This document shows positions 25,347 through 36,498 of a stretch of 64,000 bases of DNA, in pieces. Source of the stretch: Crocodylus rhombifer (Eukaryota > Chordata > Crocodylia > Crocodylidae); the NCBI GenBank assembly GCA_038503035.1, contig JAVSML010001068.1, forward strand, positions 417,591-481,590, given 5' to 3'. The notes below the pieces were generated by a model, which worked only from the letters and a program-made list of their open reading frames with translations, did not search any database and had not been told where the DNA came from. The translations under genes and the position numbers were made by a program. The stretch's first letter is position 1, and each line of letters opens with the position of its first letter.

Positions 25347-26675
25347 TAATGCTTTAAACTCATAAACTGAGTACAAGAAAGTAACTGTGTTAAGAGGGAG
25401 GGAGAGAATGAGAGAACAAGGAAGAATCCTATTTACTTTTCCCCACATAGGTGCCATTATTCCCACTGCCACACAGTCAGTGACCCTATGTACATGATGC
25501 AGTTACTTCTTTGCCTCCTCTTCCACCATCAAATACCTTTTTTGTATAGGCAATATGTTGCATAAGAACTATGGCTAAAGAACATCATTGCCAATACCAG
25601 CTTCTGCCCCTCAGGCTGGCAGAGGCCCTGCAGGGCCTGGACTGCTCTTAACCATCTCAGAACAGGCACTGAACAGTTTAAGGTGAGCATGCACTCTTGG
25701 GGCCTCCGCAACAACCCTGGCTACAGCTGTGGTGCTCAAGCTCAGATAGCCAACCATGTCATCTACAGCCCTCCTTTGAACATCCAAGATCTTATTGACA
25801 TGGACCATTCTACCTGTTGCTGGCTTTCTGGCCCTAATGCTTCCAATATATGAGTGTGGCGACACTCACCTCAACATCATCCTCTAACAACTGCTCAGGT
25901 TTTTTACACAGATACAGTTTCTGGACTTACCTGTGCCCAAGTGCAACATATGGTGCATCACACCTGCCTTCACATGGCTTAAAATGATCAAATCAGCCAC
26001 ACCGTAAAAAGAAAAATAAATGAGGGATATAAAGGACTCAGGATAGTTTCATTTTAATTCTCTGATCTAATCTAGGTTTTTTTTATTATTATTTTAGAAG
26101 CTATTTTAAATGGAAGTCAATGGAACTAAACCAATTTACAGCCGCTGAGTACTTGGTCCATAAAATTTACAGTCGGCACAGAAATTAGAGTCCATGGCAG
26201 GCAGAAAGATTAAGAGATGCAATGAATTTAGTTAAACAGGAGACTAGGGAAACTGTACTCTTTGGGTAAGAAAAAACAAAAATGACCCCATTCACAAAAT
26301 GCTGAAGGGAATGGAGGGACAGATGTTTCAAGATTATTTGAACTCTTGTGTCATATGCAATAACCTCAGGCACAAGCTAAAGCTTGAAGAGAATTTTGGG
26401 CTTAAAAGAACTCAGGCAGAATTTCCTTTAGGGAACTGTTCAAAGTATCTGAATATGCTTGAATGGATGTAATCAGATATTTCATCAACTAGTTCTCTCA
26501 GCCCTAGAGCTACCTGTTCCCTTTCACCATCCCTGAAATACCCCACTGTACATTCCTATACTGCTTTGGGATTAATGAGCTAAAAGTTTTCTTTTACTGT
26601 AATTTTAATAATGACACTTAGTTTTTTTGAGCCAATGACTTCCAAGTGCCTCAGAAACCACTGTACGTATTGATG

Positions 26676-26735
26676 AGTTTCCCATTTTACTGAGGAAGAA
26701 ACTGAAATTCAGAATGACTTGTAAAAGCAGTACAA
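26676..26735 (-). mobile_element. MIR-like SINE trace
   Basis: CCCATTTTACTGAGGAAGAA followed by ACTGAAATTCAGAATGACTT resembles the complement of the 3' half of MIR (CCCATTTTACAGATGAGGAA type). Only about 60 bases are similar, so the match is suggestive rather than firm. Confidence 0.45.
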
Positions 26736-27570
26736 GGGGTATATTTTCACACACAGCTTCTGTGTACTCAGCATGCAGTTGCTATGTTTACAGGTAGGTC
26801 AAGCACTTATAGGTGTACTTGCAATAGGTTCTACACAGGATTAATTTGAATAATGAAGACGACAGTTTATTACACATTGGTCTTAGAAACATGGTCCTAT
26901 TTGCAGGTTGGTGCATGTTGCTGGAGAATACATATCCCTTCAGTGCTCCCATTAAAAACTGACTCAGAGTTGAGTAGAGTATGGAAGAGTAAGCATCTCC
27001 TTCCATGTCACTTTTAATTGAAACAGTTACACTTAAGCTGTAGAAATGTATTAGTTGTACACATTAAGCACATCTGTTCATATTAGGCTTGTATTTTCTA
27101 GGAATCATTGAGTTATCAGAAGTCAACAAGTCAAAAACCAACATGACTAGAATCCAATAGATACAGATGCTGCTGCATGTCTTTCTCTCCCCACTTAAAA
27201 ACTTCTTGCAAGTTTTTAGAGCATCTGTTTTCTTCCACATTGTTTTAAGATAACTTTTAAAGCACCACTAGGGAAGATTGCATACCTGCCCCAGCAAAGC
27301 TAAGGTAGGATGATAATGACAGATGATCATACAAATTAAAGCCAGGATTGAGTATTGTACATAGGGACAGAATTCAGCTATCATTATGTAGGGCCATATT
27401 CTGCTGCTACTTGAAACAACTAACATGCCGTTGATTGACAGCAGTTTTGGCCTTCCATGGAACAGGACAAGGATCTCTTACTGTTATCAGTAAAACATCT
27501 CAGACACCTAACGTAGCATAGCAAGATATATTGCTATCCATAATAGAGCTTCTTCATTCTGCAGAACAGT

Positions 27571-27595
27571 AAAAAATAAAATAAAATAAAATAAA
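27571..27595. repeat. (TAAAA)n simple repeat
   Basis: About four to five ATAAA units in tandem. Confidence 0.85.
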
Positions 27596-28885
27596 GTCCA
27601 CAGACTATGTCTAAGGTGTTTGTGTAAGATTACTATGATCAATCAAAAGTATGTGAAAATCTACAATTATCATTCAAAAGGGTCTGCACCTTTATTCAAC
27701 ATTTTTTAGGCATCTACAAATGAAAAAAGGTTGAAAACCACTGTATTAGAGAAATAGATAGCATCAAGAAATCTGCATATGTTCAATACTAGAGGAATTG
27801 TTGCTGCCAGCAGAGTTTTAATTAAAACAGTTCCTAAGATCATGTGCTGTACAACATTGTGACCTCCTTCCTCTTCATCTGAAATTAAAAAACTGCAAAT
27901 TGTACCAGTTATGCTAAAGTACAGTTTTGGGGAACAAATCAACAAGAAGGTTAGAAAAATTATAGGAGCAGCCCAGAGAGAGACTGATTAGTCAATTGAG
28001 AAAATTACCATGGGAAAAGAGAAATTGAACAGTTTCAATATAAACTACATGCTCTTCTTTACCACATGTGGACAAAACTGATATAAGGAACATAACATAT
28101 TTAGGATTGTAAAAGGGTACACCTCCAGGGGTCACCAGAGGGACCGCTCCTGGTGGTCTCACTACATCTGCCTTCATACTCCAGTTCACCAAGTTGGCTT
28201 TATCTTTTTGTCTGCCATGCCTTAATGTTTGAGTGATACGTTTTAGGAAGCTACCTTCAGAAAAATGGAATTTGGCGTTGGTGCCTTGTGCCACCCTGTT
28301 CATCATCTGCTGGTCTGCCAAATCCTAAACACCCTGGCCCAAGCAGGGCTGTTTGTCTGCCTTCTTACCCCAGGACCCCTTACCCCATCTTGCTGCAATA
28401 TGGGTTTCATCCCCTCCCAGGCTTCAGCCTCTCTCTCCCAGTGGGTCCCTGGCTCTGCCTTGCTCCCTTCTGGGCTTCAGCCTGCCCCTCTCACAAAAAA
28501 GGAATAGTAAACAAAAAGAAAAAAACAAACCCACTCTGCAGCTGCCTGACCTCCCCTCATAGCCACTCCCAGTCCACTGAATGTTAAAAACCAAAAAATA
28601 AATAATTACAATCAAATAAAAAAATGAGCACCTATCAGCTTAACATAACTAGTCACAAAGGGAAAGCTTAACCACCACCTCCCCCTCCCCAGTACACAAG
28701 AATTGCCTTAATTAAGTCCTTAGTCCCTCAAGTGTACTCGCTCTCTCTGAAGGCAGAAGCTCCTCTTCCCAGGCAGAAGCTTCCCCTAATGGGCTTGTAG
28801 CTTCTTCCCTTTCACTGGACAGCTTTATCCTTTTCTACAGCCATAGCCGCCAGGGCCCTTCTGCCCTGGAGAAGAGTCTATATAC

Positions 28886-29322
28886 CAGTGGTCTCCAACC
28901 TTTTTAAGTAGGAGATCACCTTTGGCATTTAAAAGTAACCTAAGATCTACCATGGGCTGCTGCACCTCCACCACCTCCCCAGTCAAGCAGGTAAGTCTGG
29001 GGGATGGAAGTGGGGGGGCAGATTGAGGCAGAAGGAGAAAAAATTATTTGGGGGCATGCCTCCCCAGCAAGTAACTCCCACCTGGCTAGGGCCCCACTCA
29101 ATTTACCCCTGTTCCTGCCTCTGCAGCACTGTCCCTCACCACAGGGGCCTCCACTTCCCTCCCCCATGGACTAACCAGCTGGGCTGGGGCACATGTATAC
29201 ATGCATGCGGGCACTCAGCACCCCCACCCCAGCCTCAGATTAACTCCAGGAGGCTCTGAGATCTACCACAAGAGGCTCCGAGATCTACTGATGGATCAAG
29301 ATCTACTGGTTGATGACCACCG
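28886..29322. mobile_element. hAT-like MITE with perfect 8-bp target duplication
   Basis: The left end CAGTGGTCTCCAACC and the complement of the right end CGGTGGTCATCAACC are inverted repeats of the Charlie-like hAT type. CTATATAC flanks both sides exactly (28878-28885 and 29323-29330), the 8-bp duplication typical of hAT insertions. The 437-base body holds no transposase; near the right end a GAGATCTAC phrase is repeated three times. Removing the element joins a CTATATAC motif in pre-existing sequence. Confidence 0.9.
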
Positions 29323-29594
29323 CTATATACCATTCAGCTCCTTCCTACTGGTCCACTGACTTGGCTCCCTGTTTACAGGACCTGATGCTGCTAATTTCCC
29401 CATCAGCTGCTTGGAGTTATGTTGCAAGCAGTCTGGGCCCTAAAGGAGCCCAGAGCCAGCCAACGTTCACTATGCAGTCTCTGCTCCCACCTGCAGCATG
29501 CAAATTGCTCCTTCTTGCTAGGCTGGGTGTTTACCCTGGAAGCTGGGGGTCTACTGCTCTGACTTTTCTGGCCAAGACTGCTTACTGCTACAAG

Positions 29595-29700
29595 TTTGGC
29601 TTTAAACTTAGATTTAAGCCAAACTCCTTTCCTACTTGAACTCCAGCGATATATAGGTACACACACACACACACACACACACGTACGTGTAATTGCCCTT
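29595..29700 (+). repeat. Dispersed repeat with (CA)n tract, copy 1
   Basis: TTTAAGCCAAACTCCTTTCC, ACTTGAACTCCAGCGATATA and then a (CA)12 run (29659-29682). The same order of words occurs at 34300-34420, in the same orientation. The family is not recognised; a LINE or LTR 3' end that carries a microsatellite is possible. Confidence 0.65.
29659..29682. repeat. (AC)12 microsatellite
   Basis: Uninterrupted dinucleotide repeat, part of a dispersed repeat also present near 34.3 kb. Confidence 0.95.
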
Positions 29701-30059
29701 CCTCTCAGGCTACAAAGCTTATAGTTTCAGAGGAGCTTTGCCAGTTTTTCTAGAATTGTTCTTTCCTTTACCAGTAACAAGTTTAGGGTTCTCTGTTCAA
29801 GAATGTAATGTTTCAGGAAATAGAGTGGCTATAACAAATATATCACCCTTTCCCACTTATCTCCTGGTTTAAAATACAAGGAACTCTGATAAGACCATAT
29901 GGGGATTCTTGGTAAATTACAGCTTTTTAAATGACAACCAGTCTAGACAAATAGCCCTTTCAAGATTAACTCACAGCAGAAAATCAAATTGATCAATCAG
30001 TAATGTCTGTCTATCTAAACTGGAAAGAACAACTTTCTACCTATGGGGATTTTTTACCA

Positions 30060-30200
30060 TCTGTAATTTTCCCTTCAGAAAAAGATTTTTTTTTTTTGCA
30101 ATTTCTTAGTTGGTCTAATAAAAAGTATCATCCCTGAACAAAGTGTTCTAGAGTTTTGCATTTCTTTTTGTCTCAGACCAACACAACTACCAAATACATC
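30060..30200 (+). repeat. Tail of the TTGGTCTAATAAAAG repeat, second copy
   Basis: TTAGTTGGTCTAATAAAAAG at about 30106 matches the repeat at 4190-4346 and continues into CAGACCAACACAACTACCAA, which is not kept at the first site because a CR1 follows there. Class unknown. Confidence 0.45.
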
Positions 30201-30783
30201 TCAGAAAGAACAATAAACATTTGTTAGGGTGCAGTTACACCTTACAATTAACATGTGCTATCTTTAAAGGATGTTAGTTGGTGTTAAAGTTAGTACATGC
30301 TTTGAGCAGTTACAGGATATAATAAGGGTTAACACCCGCCTGTAACGTGCACTGCTCTGACTTTCCCTTAGAGTGTATGGCTAGAAGACAAGTTGGCTCT
30401 GTGTTTATCTGCCTTGTTTGCTCTCTGGGGCATTGTTGGCAGCCTAGATGAGGACCCTGGCAGCCTGCGCTGGACTTGCCAGCCCCTCCCCATCCAAAGT
30501 GGGCCCCTGCTGCCCACTCCCTCTCCCTCTCAAGCCCAAATCTGGTCTAGGTACACCTCCCTGCTCACTGGATTAGTCCTGCCAGCCCAGCATCAGGCCA
30601 CCCAACCCTTCCCACCCCCCATTGTCTGGCACTGAGTCCCCTTCCCACCCCATCCAAACCCCTTGGGCTTGGAGACTACACAGGAAATGTTCTGAGGGGA
30701 GAGTGAGCTCTTACCCTTGCCACCTTCTGGAAAGAAATCAAGTAAGAGTGGCCCTGCAGACACTGATTAGGTCATATAAATAA

Positions 30784-31575
30784 TAGGGCTATGCAAAGCT
30801 TTGGTCCCTGATTTGATTTGGTGGAGATTCGGTCTGATTCAGTGGCCAATCTCCAAATTGGAAATGAATCAGAGGATCCTTTAATCTCTCTGAATCGAAT
30901 TGGAACCCTCTGAATTGATTCAGAGAGACTTAGAAAGATTCAGCAATTCAGACATAGATGCAGCTTTAAATGTTTTTTCTACATACCTCTAGGTAGCAGG
31001 CAGCTCGTGAATTCTGTGATGCTGGGGCACATGGGAGTGTCCCACGGAATCACGGGGGGCTCCCCAGTGCATTTGGCAGCAGAACCAGAAGTAGACCAGA
31101 AGCACTTCTGGTCCACTTCTGGGTCCTCCAGGGAGAGTACAGGGGGCCGCCCTCCATGATCCCCTTGCTCAGCAATTGGTGCTTCTTGGGTCTGGAGGGG
31201 CACCCGGGGTTCCTCTGCAGCTGACTGATGACTCGGAGGGCATAGAGGGCTCCCCTGCATGCACCCCAGTGGACCTGGAAGTGGACCAGAAGTACTTCCA
31301 ATCCACTGCCAAGCACTCAGGGTCACTCCCCACCTCCACAAGCTCCTGTGGGATGCTTCATCCACCCCAGCATTGCAGCATTCATGAGCTGCCTGCTACC
31401 TAGAGGTATAGAAAAAAAATTTAAAGCTGTGTCTATGTCCAAATCGCTGATCCTCCAAATCAGCATCGATTTGGCTGAATTGAATCAGGGACAGTGATCT
31501 GAATCAATGAATTGAATCACTGTCCCTGATTTGGGCCAAATCCAAATTGAACAGGGCCCATTTTACACACCCCTA
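30784..31575. mobile_element. Foldback hAT-like element with TAGGGC ends, perfect 8-bp duplication
   Basis: Starts TAGGGCTATGCAAAGC and ends, on the complement, TAGGGGTGTGTAAAAT. ATAAATAA flanks both sides exactly (30776-30783 and 31576-31583). Two long arms fold back: 30983-31012 pairs with 31380-31409 at 29 of 30 positions. A second palindrome, GACCAGAAGCACTTCTGGTC, sits at 31094-31113. Outer arms are rich in GATTC/GAATC words. No transposase is encoded. Same terminal type as 32009-33404 and 59971-60471. Confidence 0.9.
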
Positions 31576-32008
31576 ATAAATAAGTTCTCAACACACCTCA
31601 CCTACAAATATATCAAATGTTGTTGAAAGATATAAGATCATTAAGATACAATTCTTTCTCTGATGACCTCCAGGCAAAGATTGTCAACCAAAACTACAAG
31701 TGCTCTCTGTACTATGCACAAAGAAAGCCAGACTGACAGGGGTCCCAGAATCTGATAGTCCAGATGTACATGGAGTTGTCCAGGAAGCACCCATTCAATG
31801 ACTTTCCCAGCAAAGGGAAAGTAGAGTCAGGGCAGCAGCTAGCTGGGGAGTCAGTGTCAAGAGATATGTTTTGAAAAGGGACTAGACAATTGGAAACTTA
31901 AGAAAATCTGCCACCCCAACTCTGACCTCATCTCCCCCTGCCCAGCATAACCCCAGTAGGCACAGTTGCTAATCTGCTATTTTCCTCCCCAGTGCTTCCT
32001 ATAACCAC

Positions 32009-33404
32009 TAGGGCTCTGCGAAGCTTCAGTAGTCGATTTGATTGGGAGGAGATTCAGCCTGACTCAGCAACTGAATCTCTAAATCCAAATCGAATTGGGA
32101 GACCCATTAAAAGGTCTAAATCAAATCAGAACCCTCCAAATCGATTTGGAGAGATTCAGCGCTGATTCAGTGATTCAGCCATAGACTAAACAGGCAGCAG
32201 TCCTCGACCACGCTGGACACAGCTGCCAAGTTTGTGGTGGTGGGTGGGGCGGGGAGGGAAGTGTCATGGCAGGGGATAGATCAACACCCCCACAATAAGG
32301 GAGGGATTAGGGCTGGAGCTGGGACAAGCTGCCCAGCCAGGGAAGGGGGCACAGGAGTCAGGGAGGGGGGCCCCTGCCACTGCGCACAACCAGTTCAGGA
32401 GGATATGAGAGCAGGCATGTGTCCCCGGATATGTGCAGAGTAGGCTGGGCCGGGTTGTGCTCTGAAAGGCTAGCCCCAGCCACCTAATGCCAGGCTGCGC
32501 TCTATGGGGCGGGTGGAGTCAGAGCTGTGCTCCAAGTGGCTAGCCCCAGCCACAGTTCGGAGCACAGCCCTGGCACTGCCCACCATGCAGAGCGCAGTGG
32601 AGCAGCGGTTATGGGGGGACTCCAGCCACCCTAAAATTTCCCATAGTCCCTGCTGCCAACCCCTTCCTGATCCAGGTGCACGTGCCTGCCCCCTTGCCCT
32701 GCCGCTGCTTACCCAGCTGGGGTGTACCGGGGCAAAGCTGCAGCTTGTCTGGGAGGCACAGGGAGGCTGGAGCAGTCTCTCCTCACCCGGGCTGGTTGAG
32801 TGGCAGGGGAACATAACCCCCACTCCCAGCACCTTCTGCCTGCAGCGAGCCATGCCTGCATTGTGCCACTACCCTCCCCAGCTGGGGAAAGAGCAGCAGG
32901 GCATAGCCCCCACTCTCAGACTGCAGCACCCCCATCCCGCCCCCCCCCCCCCCCCGCCCTGGCTTCTGACACCTATCTGGAGCACAGCCCGGGTCAGCCC
33001 ACCCCATGCAGATCCAGGGGCACACGTCTGCTCCCATGCTGTCCCAGACCAGTGGCACGTGGCAACACGCAGTGGTGCAGTGTCAGGAGCCCCCTTCCCC
33101 GAGTCTGATGTCTGCCCACTCTGGCTGGGCAGCTTCTCCCAGCTCCAGCCTCAGTCCCTCCCTCACTGTGGGGGCATTTATCTGCCCCCACCATGTCCCT
33201 TCCTGCACCCCTCTGCCCACCACAACAGACTTACCAGCTGGAGGCAGGTGTGTCCAGCATGGTCAAGGACTGATGCCTGTTTAGTCTATGGCCAAATCTC
33301 TGAATGGACACCAAATCTTCAAATCTGATTCGGCCAATTCAAATCGGGACAGTGACTTGAATCACCAAATCCAAAACAAATACTTGCCACTTTGCACAGG
33401 CCTA
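32009..33404. mobile_element. Long foldback hAT-like element with TAGGGC ends
   Basis: Left end TAGGGCTCTGCGAAG, complement of right end TAGGCCTGTGCAAAG. Target duplication ATAACCAC/ATAACCAT (32001-32008 and 33405-33412) agrees at 7 of 8 bases. The arms are inverted copies over several hundred bases: 32179-32196 pairs perfectly with 33274-33291, and the GC-rich inner parts continue the pairing (the GCTGCCCAGCCAG block near 32328 against CTGGCTGGGCAGC near 33120). The 1,396 bases are therefore nearly one large imperfect palindrome. A 274-codon frame across it (32504-33328) is low-complexity, proline-rich and mirrored by frames on the other strand, so it is not taken as a gene. Confidence 0.88.
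32940..32955. repeat. Poly-C run in foldback element
   Basis: Sixteen consecutive C in the GC-rich right arm; likely unstable and prone to sequencing error. Confidence 0.85.
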
Positions 33405-33412
33405 ATAACCAT

Positions 33413-34299
33413 CCTCCAGTCCCTGGCAGTTTCCAACCTAATTCCAGAGCTGACAATTCAGAACAAAACACAAACTCCTTGGGGGACAGGCAGATGGGGG
33501 AGATTAATGGTCCCAGTTTGGCACCCTTGAATGCAGATTGGGCAGAGAAGCAAAGGGAGAAAAATTTCACCGCATCCCATCCACTCCCACTTCTCAGGAG
33601 AGCTTCCTTCACTTGCCCTGCCCAGCCTCACTTCCCAACTTTCCCAGCCCCCATTCAAGTCCTCTATTAAAAACAGAAATTACCTTCCCATATTCCTTCC
33701 CATCTCCACCTCCCACACCCTTGCTTCTCATCCAGTGGAGACCTTCGTCATGTCCTTCCCAAGCCCATACCTCTTTCTCTCTCTCTCTCAGTGGAGAAGA
33801 GAAAGATGCTGTTCCCAAATTCCCCTCATCCTTCTCTGCCTCCCAAAGAACATACAGCTCAAAATTAAATAATAAGAAATAATAGAGATCCCTCTGTCAC
33901 CACCAAAGGGTGATGCCAAAAAACACTCTTTAGTATGATCTACCTAGAGGCGCCAGCCCTGGACTCCTGCCCCAGACAGTTCTGCTATTTTTATAAGGGC
34001 TGTAGGCCACCTGAGTGCCTATCTCACTGCCCTTCCTGAAATATATAAACATGCCTTAGGAGTTCACTGGCACTGATTTCTACATGAGTCTCAGAAGATT
34101 TTTCCCAAACTGCAACAGACAAATACGGGATTCATAAAGCTGAGGAGAAGCAGCTAACTAAAACAGACATGAGAGGGTCCATCCCTCTTACTCATGGTAT
34201 CATTAACAAGCTTCTTCACATTACAAAACAGGTCCTTCTTCCCTCCCATATTTATAGCAGCTTGATTAATCATTTTCTCCCCACCAGTAACTTTATTAA
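33413..34299. other. Unassigned DNA, pyrimidine-rich
   Basis: CT-rich stretch with many short open frames that lack domains. No gene or bounded repeat recognised. Confidence 0.5.
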
Positions 34300-34345
34300 G
34301 GCTTAGACTTAAGCCAAAATCTTTTCCCACTTGAACTCTACTAAT

Positions 34346-34381
<36 letters not shown>

Positions 34382-34420
34382 GTGCATATGTGCAGTTTCA
34401 CCACAAATTAATTTGACTTT
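34300..34420 (+). repeat. Dispersed repeat with (CA)n tract, copy 2
   Basis: GACTTAAGCCAAAATCTTTT, CCCACTTGAACTCTACTAAT, then a (CA)n run at 34350-34381. Parallel to 29595-29700 in order and orientation, 4.7 kb apart. Confidence 0.65.
34350..34381. repeat. (AC)16 microsatellite
   Basis: Uninterrupted dinucleotide repeat in copy 2 of the CA-tailed dispersed repeat. Confidence 0.95.
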
Positions 34421-35079
34421 TGTTCTTATAATTACATAAACGGTTAGTATGTTAAAAGACCTGTCCAGGTTCTAATTACCATTGCTATGATTACTTGTAA
34501 TAACACCCAGAAGAGAGGGAGGCATCCAACATCTTGACAGATGAAAGAAGATATGACAAAATCAATCAGTGGTACTTGACAGTGGTGTGGGAGAAGAGCC
34601 CTATATGATACCTGCATCTGTAAACACCAACTTATTCTCTGACCAGACACTGCAGATCTTTATTCTTCAGACACACGCACACAACAACGCATTTTGACAA
34701 AATGATTTCAGAAGACGGATCTGGTAAAACTTAATAACTTTATTGGATGCAAAAAAATACAGGTTTAATGCAAACGTGGCTCTTGTGGCTAAAATCAAGT
34801 TTAGTTCCATAATCCACCAGCTAATGACCCAAAAATCACAGTGATTTTTGTAAGTGATACTTCTTACAATCTGTCATGCCTACACTATTTCTAGGATTTT
34901 TAATTTATAGCTCTGTACATAGCAAGTTCAATAACTCTGTTAGAAGTCAAGGGGTTTTCTATTAAGCCAAATAATGTGACCACATCTTATTAATTTCCAA
35001 TATTATCCATCCACATGATTGTCTACTTCAACAAATAACTTAAGTATGTGTATGGCTTGATGGGACAACTCATAGACAT
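34421..35079. other. Unassigned AT-rich DNA
   Basis: No gene or named repeat before the CR1 copy. Confidence 0.5.
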
Positions 35080-36498
35080 TAGATTAAGGAAATCCCTGAG
35101 GATTGGAAGAGGGCCAGCACTGTGCCCATCTTCAAGAAGGGGAAGAGGGAGGACCCGGGCAACTACAGGTCAATCAGCCTAACCTCTATCCCAGGGAAAA
35201 TCTTGGAAAAGTTCATTAAAGAATCTATGTGTGATATGCTCGCAGAAGGTAAGATTCTGAATGACAGCCAGCATGGCTTTGTCGCGGGTAGGTCTTGTCT
35301 TGCCAATCTCAGCTCCTTCTATGACTAGGTCTCTCACCACCTGGACATGGGAGATGAGGTAGACATTATATATCTAGATTTCCAAAAGGCTTTCGATCTA
35401 GTATCCCACGATATCCTTGTGGGAAAGCTGGAAAATTGCGGTTTCAGCTGCTCAACGGTTCAGTGGGTGGGAAACTGGCTACAGGGTAGGACCCAGAGAG
35501 TTCTCATGAACAGATCTGTGTTGTCCTGGTGTGAAGTGGCCAGTGGTGTCCCTCGGGGGTCTGTGTTTGGACCAGTGCTTTTCAACATCTTTAGCAATGA
35601 TTTGGATGGGGGAGTGAAAAGCTCACTGGCCAAGTTCACAGATGACACCAAGTTATGGGGCAGTTTGGTCATACCAGAAGATAGGTTGCAGATACAGGTG
35701 GACCTGGACAGGTTAGAGAGCTGGGCAGACTGGAACCAGGTAAAGTTTAACATTTCCAAGTGTAAGGTGCTCCAGCTGGGGGCAACATACATACAGGCTT
35801 GATGGTGACAGCTTGGCTTGCACTATGACCGAAAGGGATGTAGGGATAATGACTGATTATTGTATGAATATGAGCCGTCAGTGCTATGCGGTGGCCAGCA
35901 AGGGCAAATAACACACTGGCATGCATTTCATGTAAAACTAAGGAAGTGATACTCCTGCTGTACTGGTGAGACTGCAGTTGGAGTACTGCCTCTAGTTCTG
36001 GGTGTCACACTTCAATAAGGATGTGAAACAACTTGAGAGGGTCCAGAAAAGAGCCACCCATATGATCAGGGACTTACAAGGTAAGCCATACAAGGAAAGG
36101 CTGAGGGACCTGAGCCTCTTTAGCCTACAGAAGAGAAGGTTGAGAGGGGACTTGATAACAGCTTACTGCTATATCAGATGGGCGCATCAGGAGCTTGGTG
36201 AACAACTGTTCACTAGGGCACCCTGGGGGAAGACCAGGACCAATGGATAGAAAATCCTGGAAGGCCGCTTCAGGCTTAATACCAGGAAAAACTTCACAAT
36301 CAGGGTGTCCAGACTGTGGAATAAACTCTCTCCAGAAGTGGTGCAGTCACCTACCCTGGCAGTTTTCAAGAGGAGACTGGACTGTCACCTCGCTGGGGTC
36401 ACTTGACCCCATTTGTCTTCCTGTCTAGAGCAGGAGGGCTGGACACGATGATCTGCGAGGTCCCTTCCAGCCCCTAACATCTATGAATCTATGAGTAT
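35080..36498 (+). mobile_element. CR1 LINE, 5'-truncated, plus strand (1.4 kb)
   Basis: Starts inside RT (the IKEIPEDWKRAS block) and runs to the CR1 terminus (GAGGTCCCTTCCAGCCCCTA, then ATCTATGAATCTATGAG). It keeps RT fingers, palm, thumb and the C-terminal region. A target duplication was not identified. Wording is close to the copies at 1.5 kb and 50.3 kb but with different substitutions. Confidence 0.94.
35122..36405 (+). pseudogene. CR1 ORF2 remnant: RT and C-terminal region
   Basis: Open pieces at 35122-35328 (PIFKKGKREDPGNYRSISL), 35347-35802 (YLDFQKAFDLVSHDI, then [16 protein letters not shown] and FTDDTK) and 36002-36250 (FNKDVKQLERVQKRATHMIR). Both palm aspartates of the DD box are present, and motif A keeps its aspartate in LDF. 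A TAG between the first two pieces (35326-35328) and frameshifts after 35802 and near 36250 inactivate the frame. The endonuclease part is missing through truncation. Confidence 0.9.

Larger units (their letters stand above)
25347..28877. other. Unassigned DNA with minor repeats
   Basis: No gene recognised. It includes a MIR-like trace at 26676-26735 and a (TAAAA)n tract at 27571-27595. A GC-rich block at 28270-28480 gives several overlapping short frames but no domain. Confidence 0.5.

Noticed and set aside
25611..25865. 84-codon minus-strand frame in DNA without named repeats
   Set aside because: Some regular amphipathic sequence but nothing I can assign; could be transposase debris, no support.
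32504..33328. 274-codon open frame, longest of the window
   Set aside because: It lies inside a GC-rich palindromic element, is low-complexity and proline-rich, and is mirrored by long frames on the opposite strand. No domain is visible.
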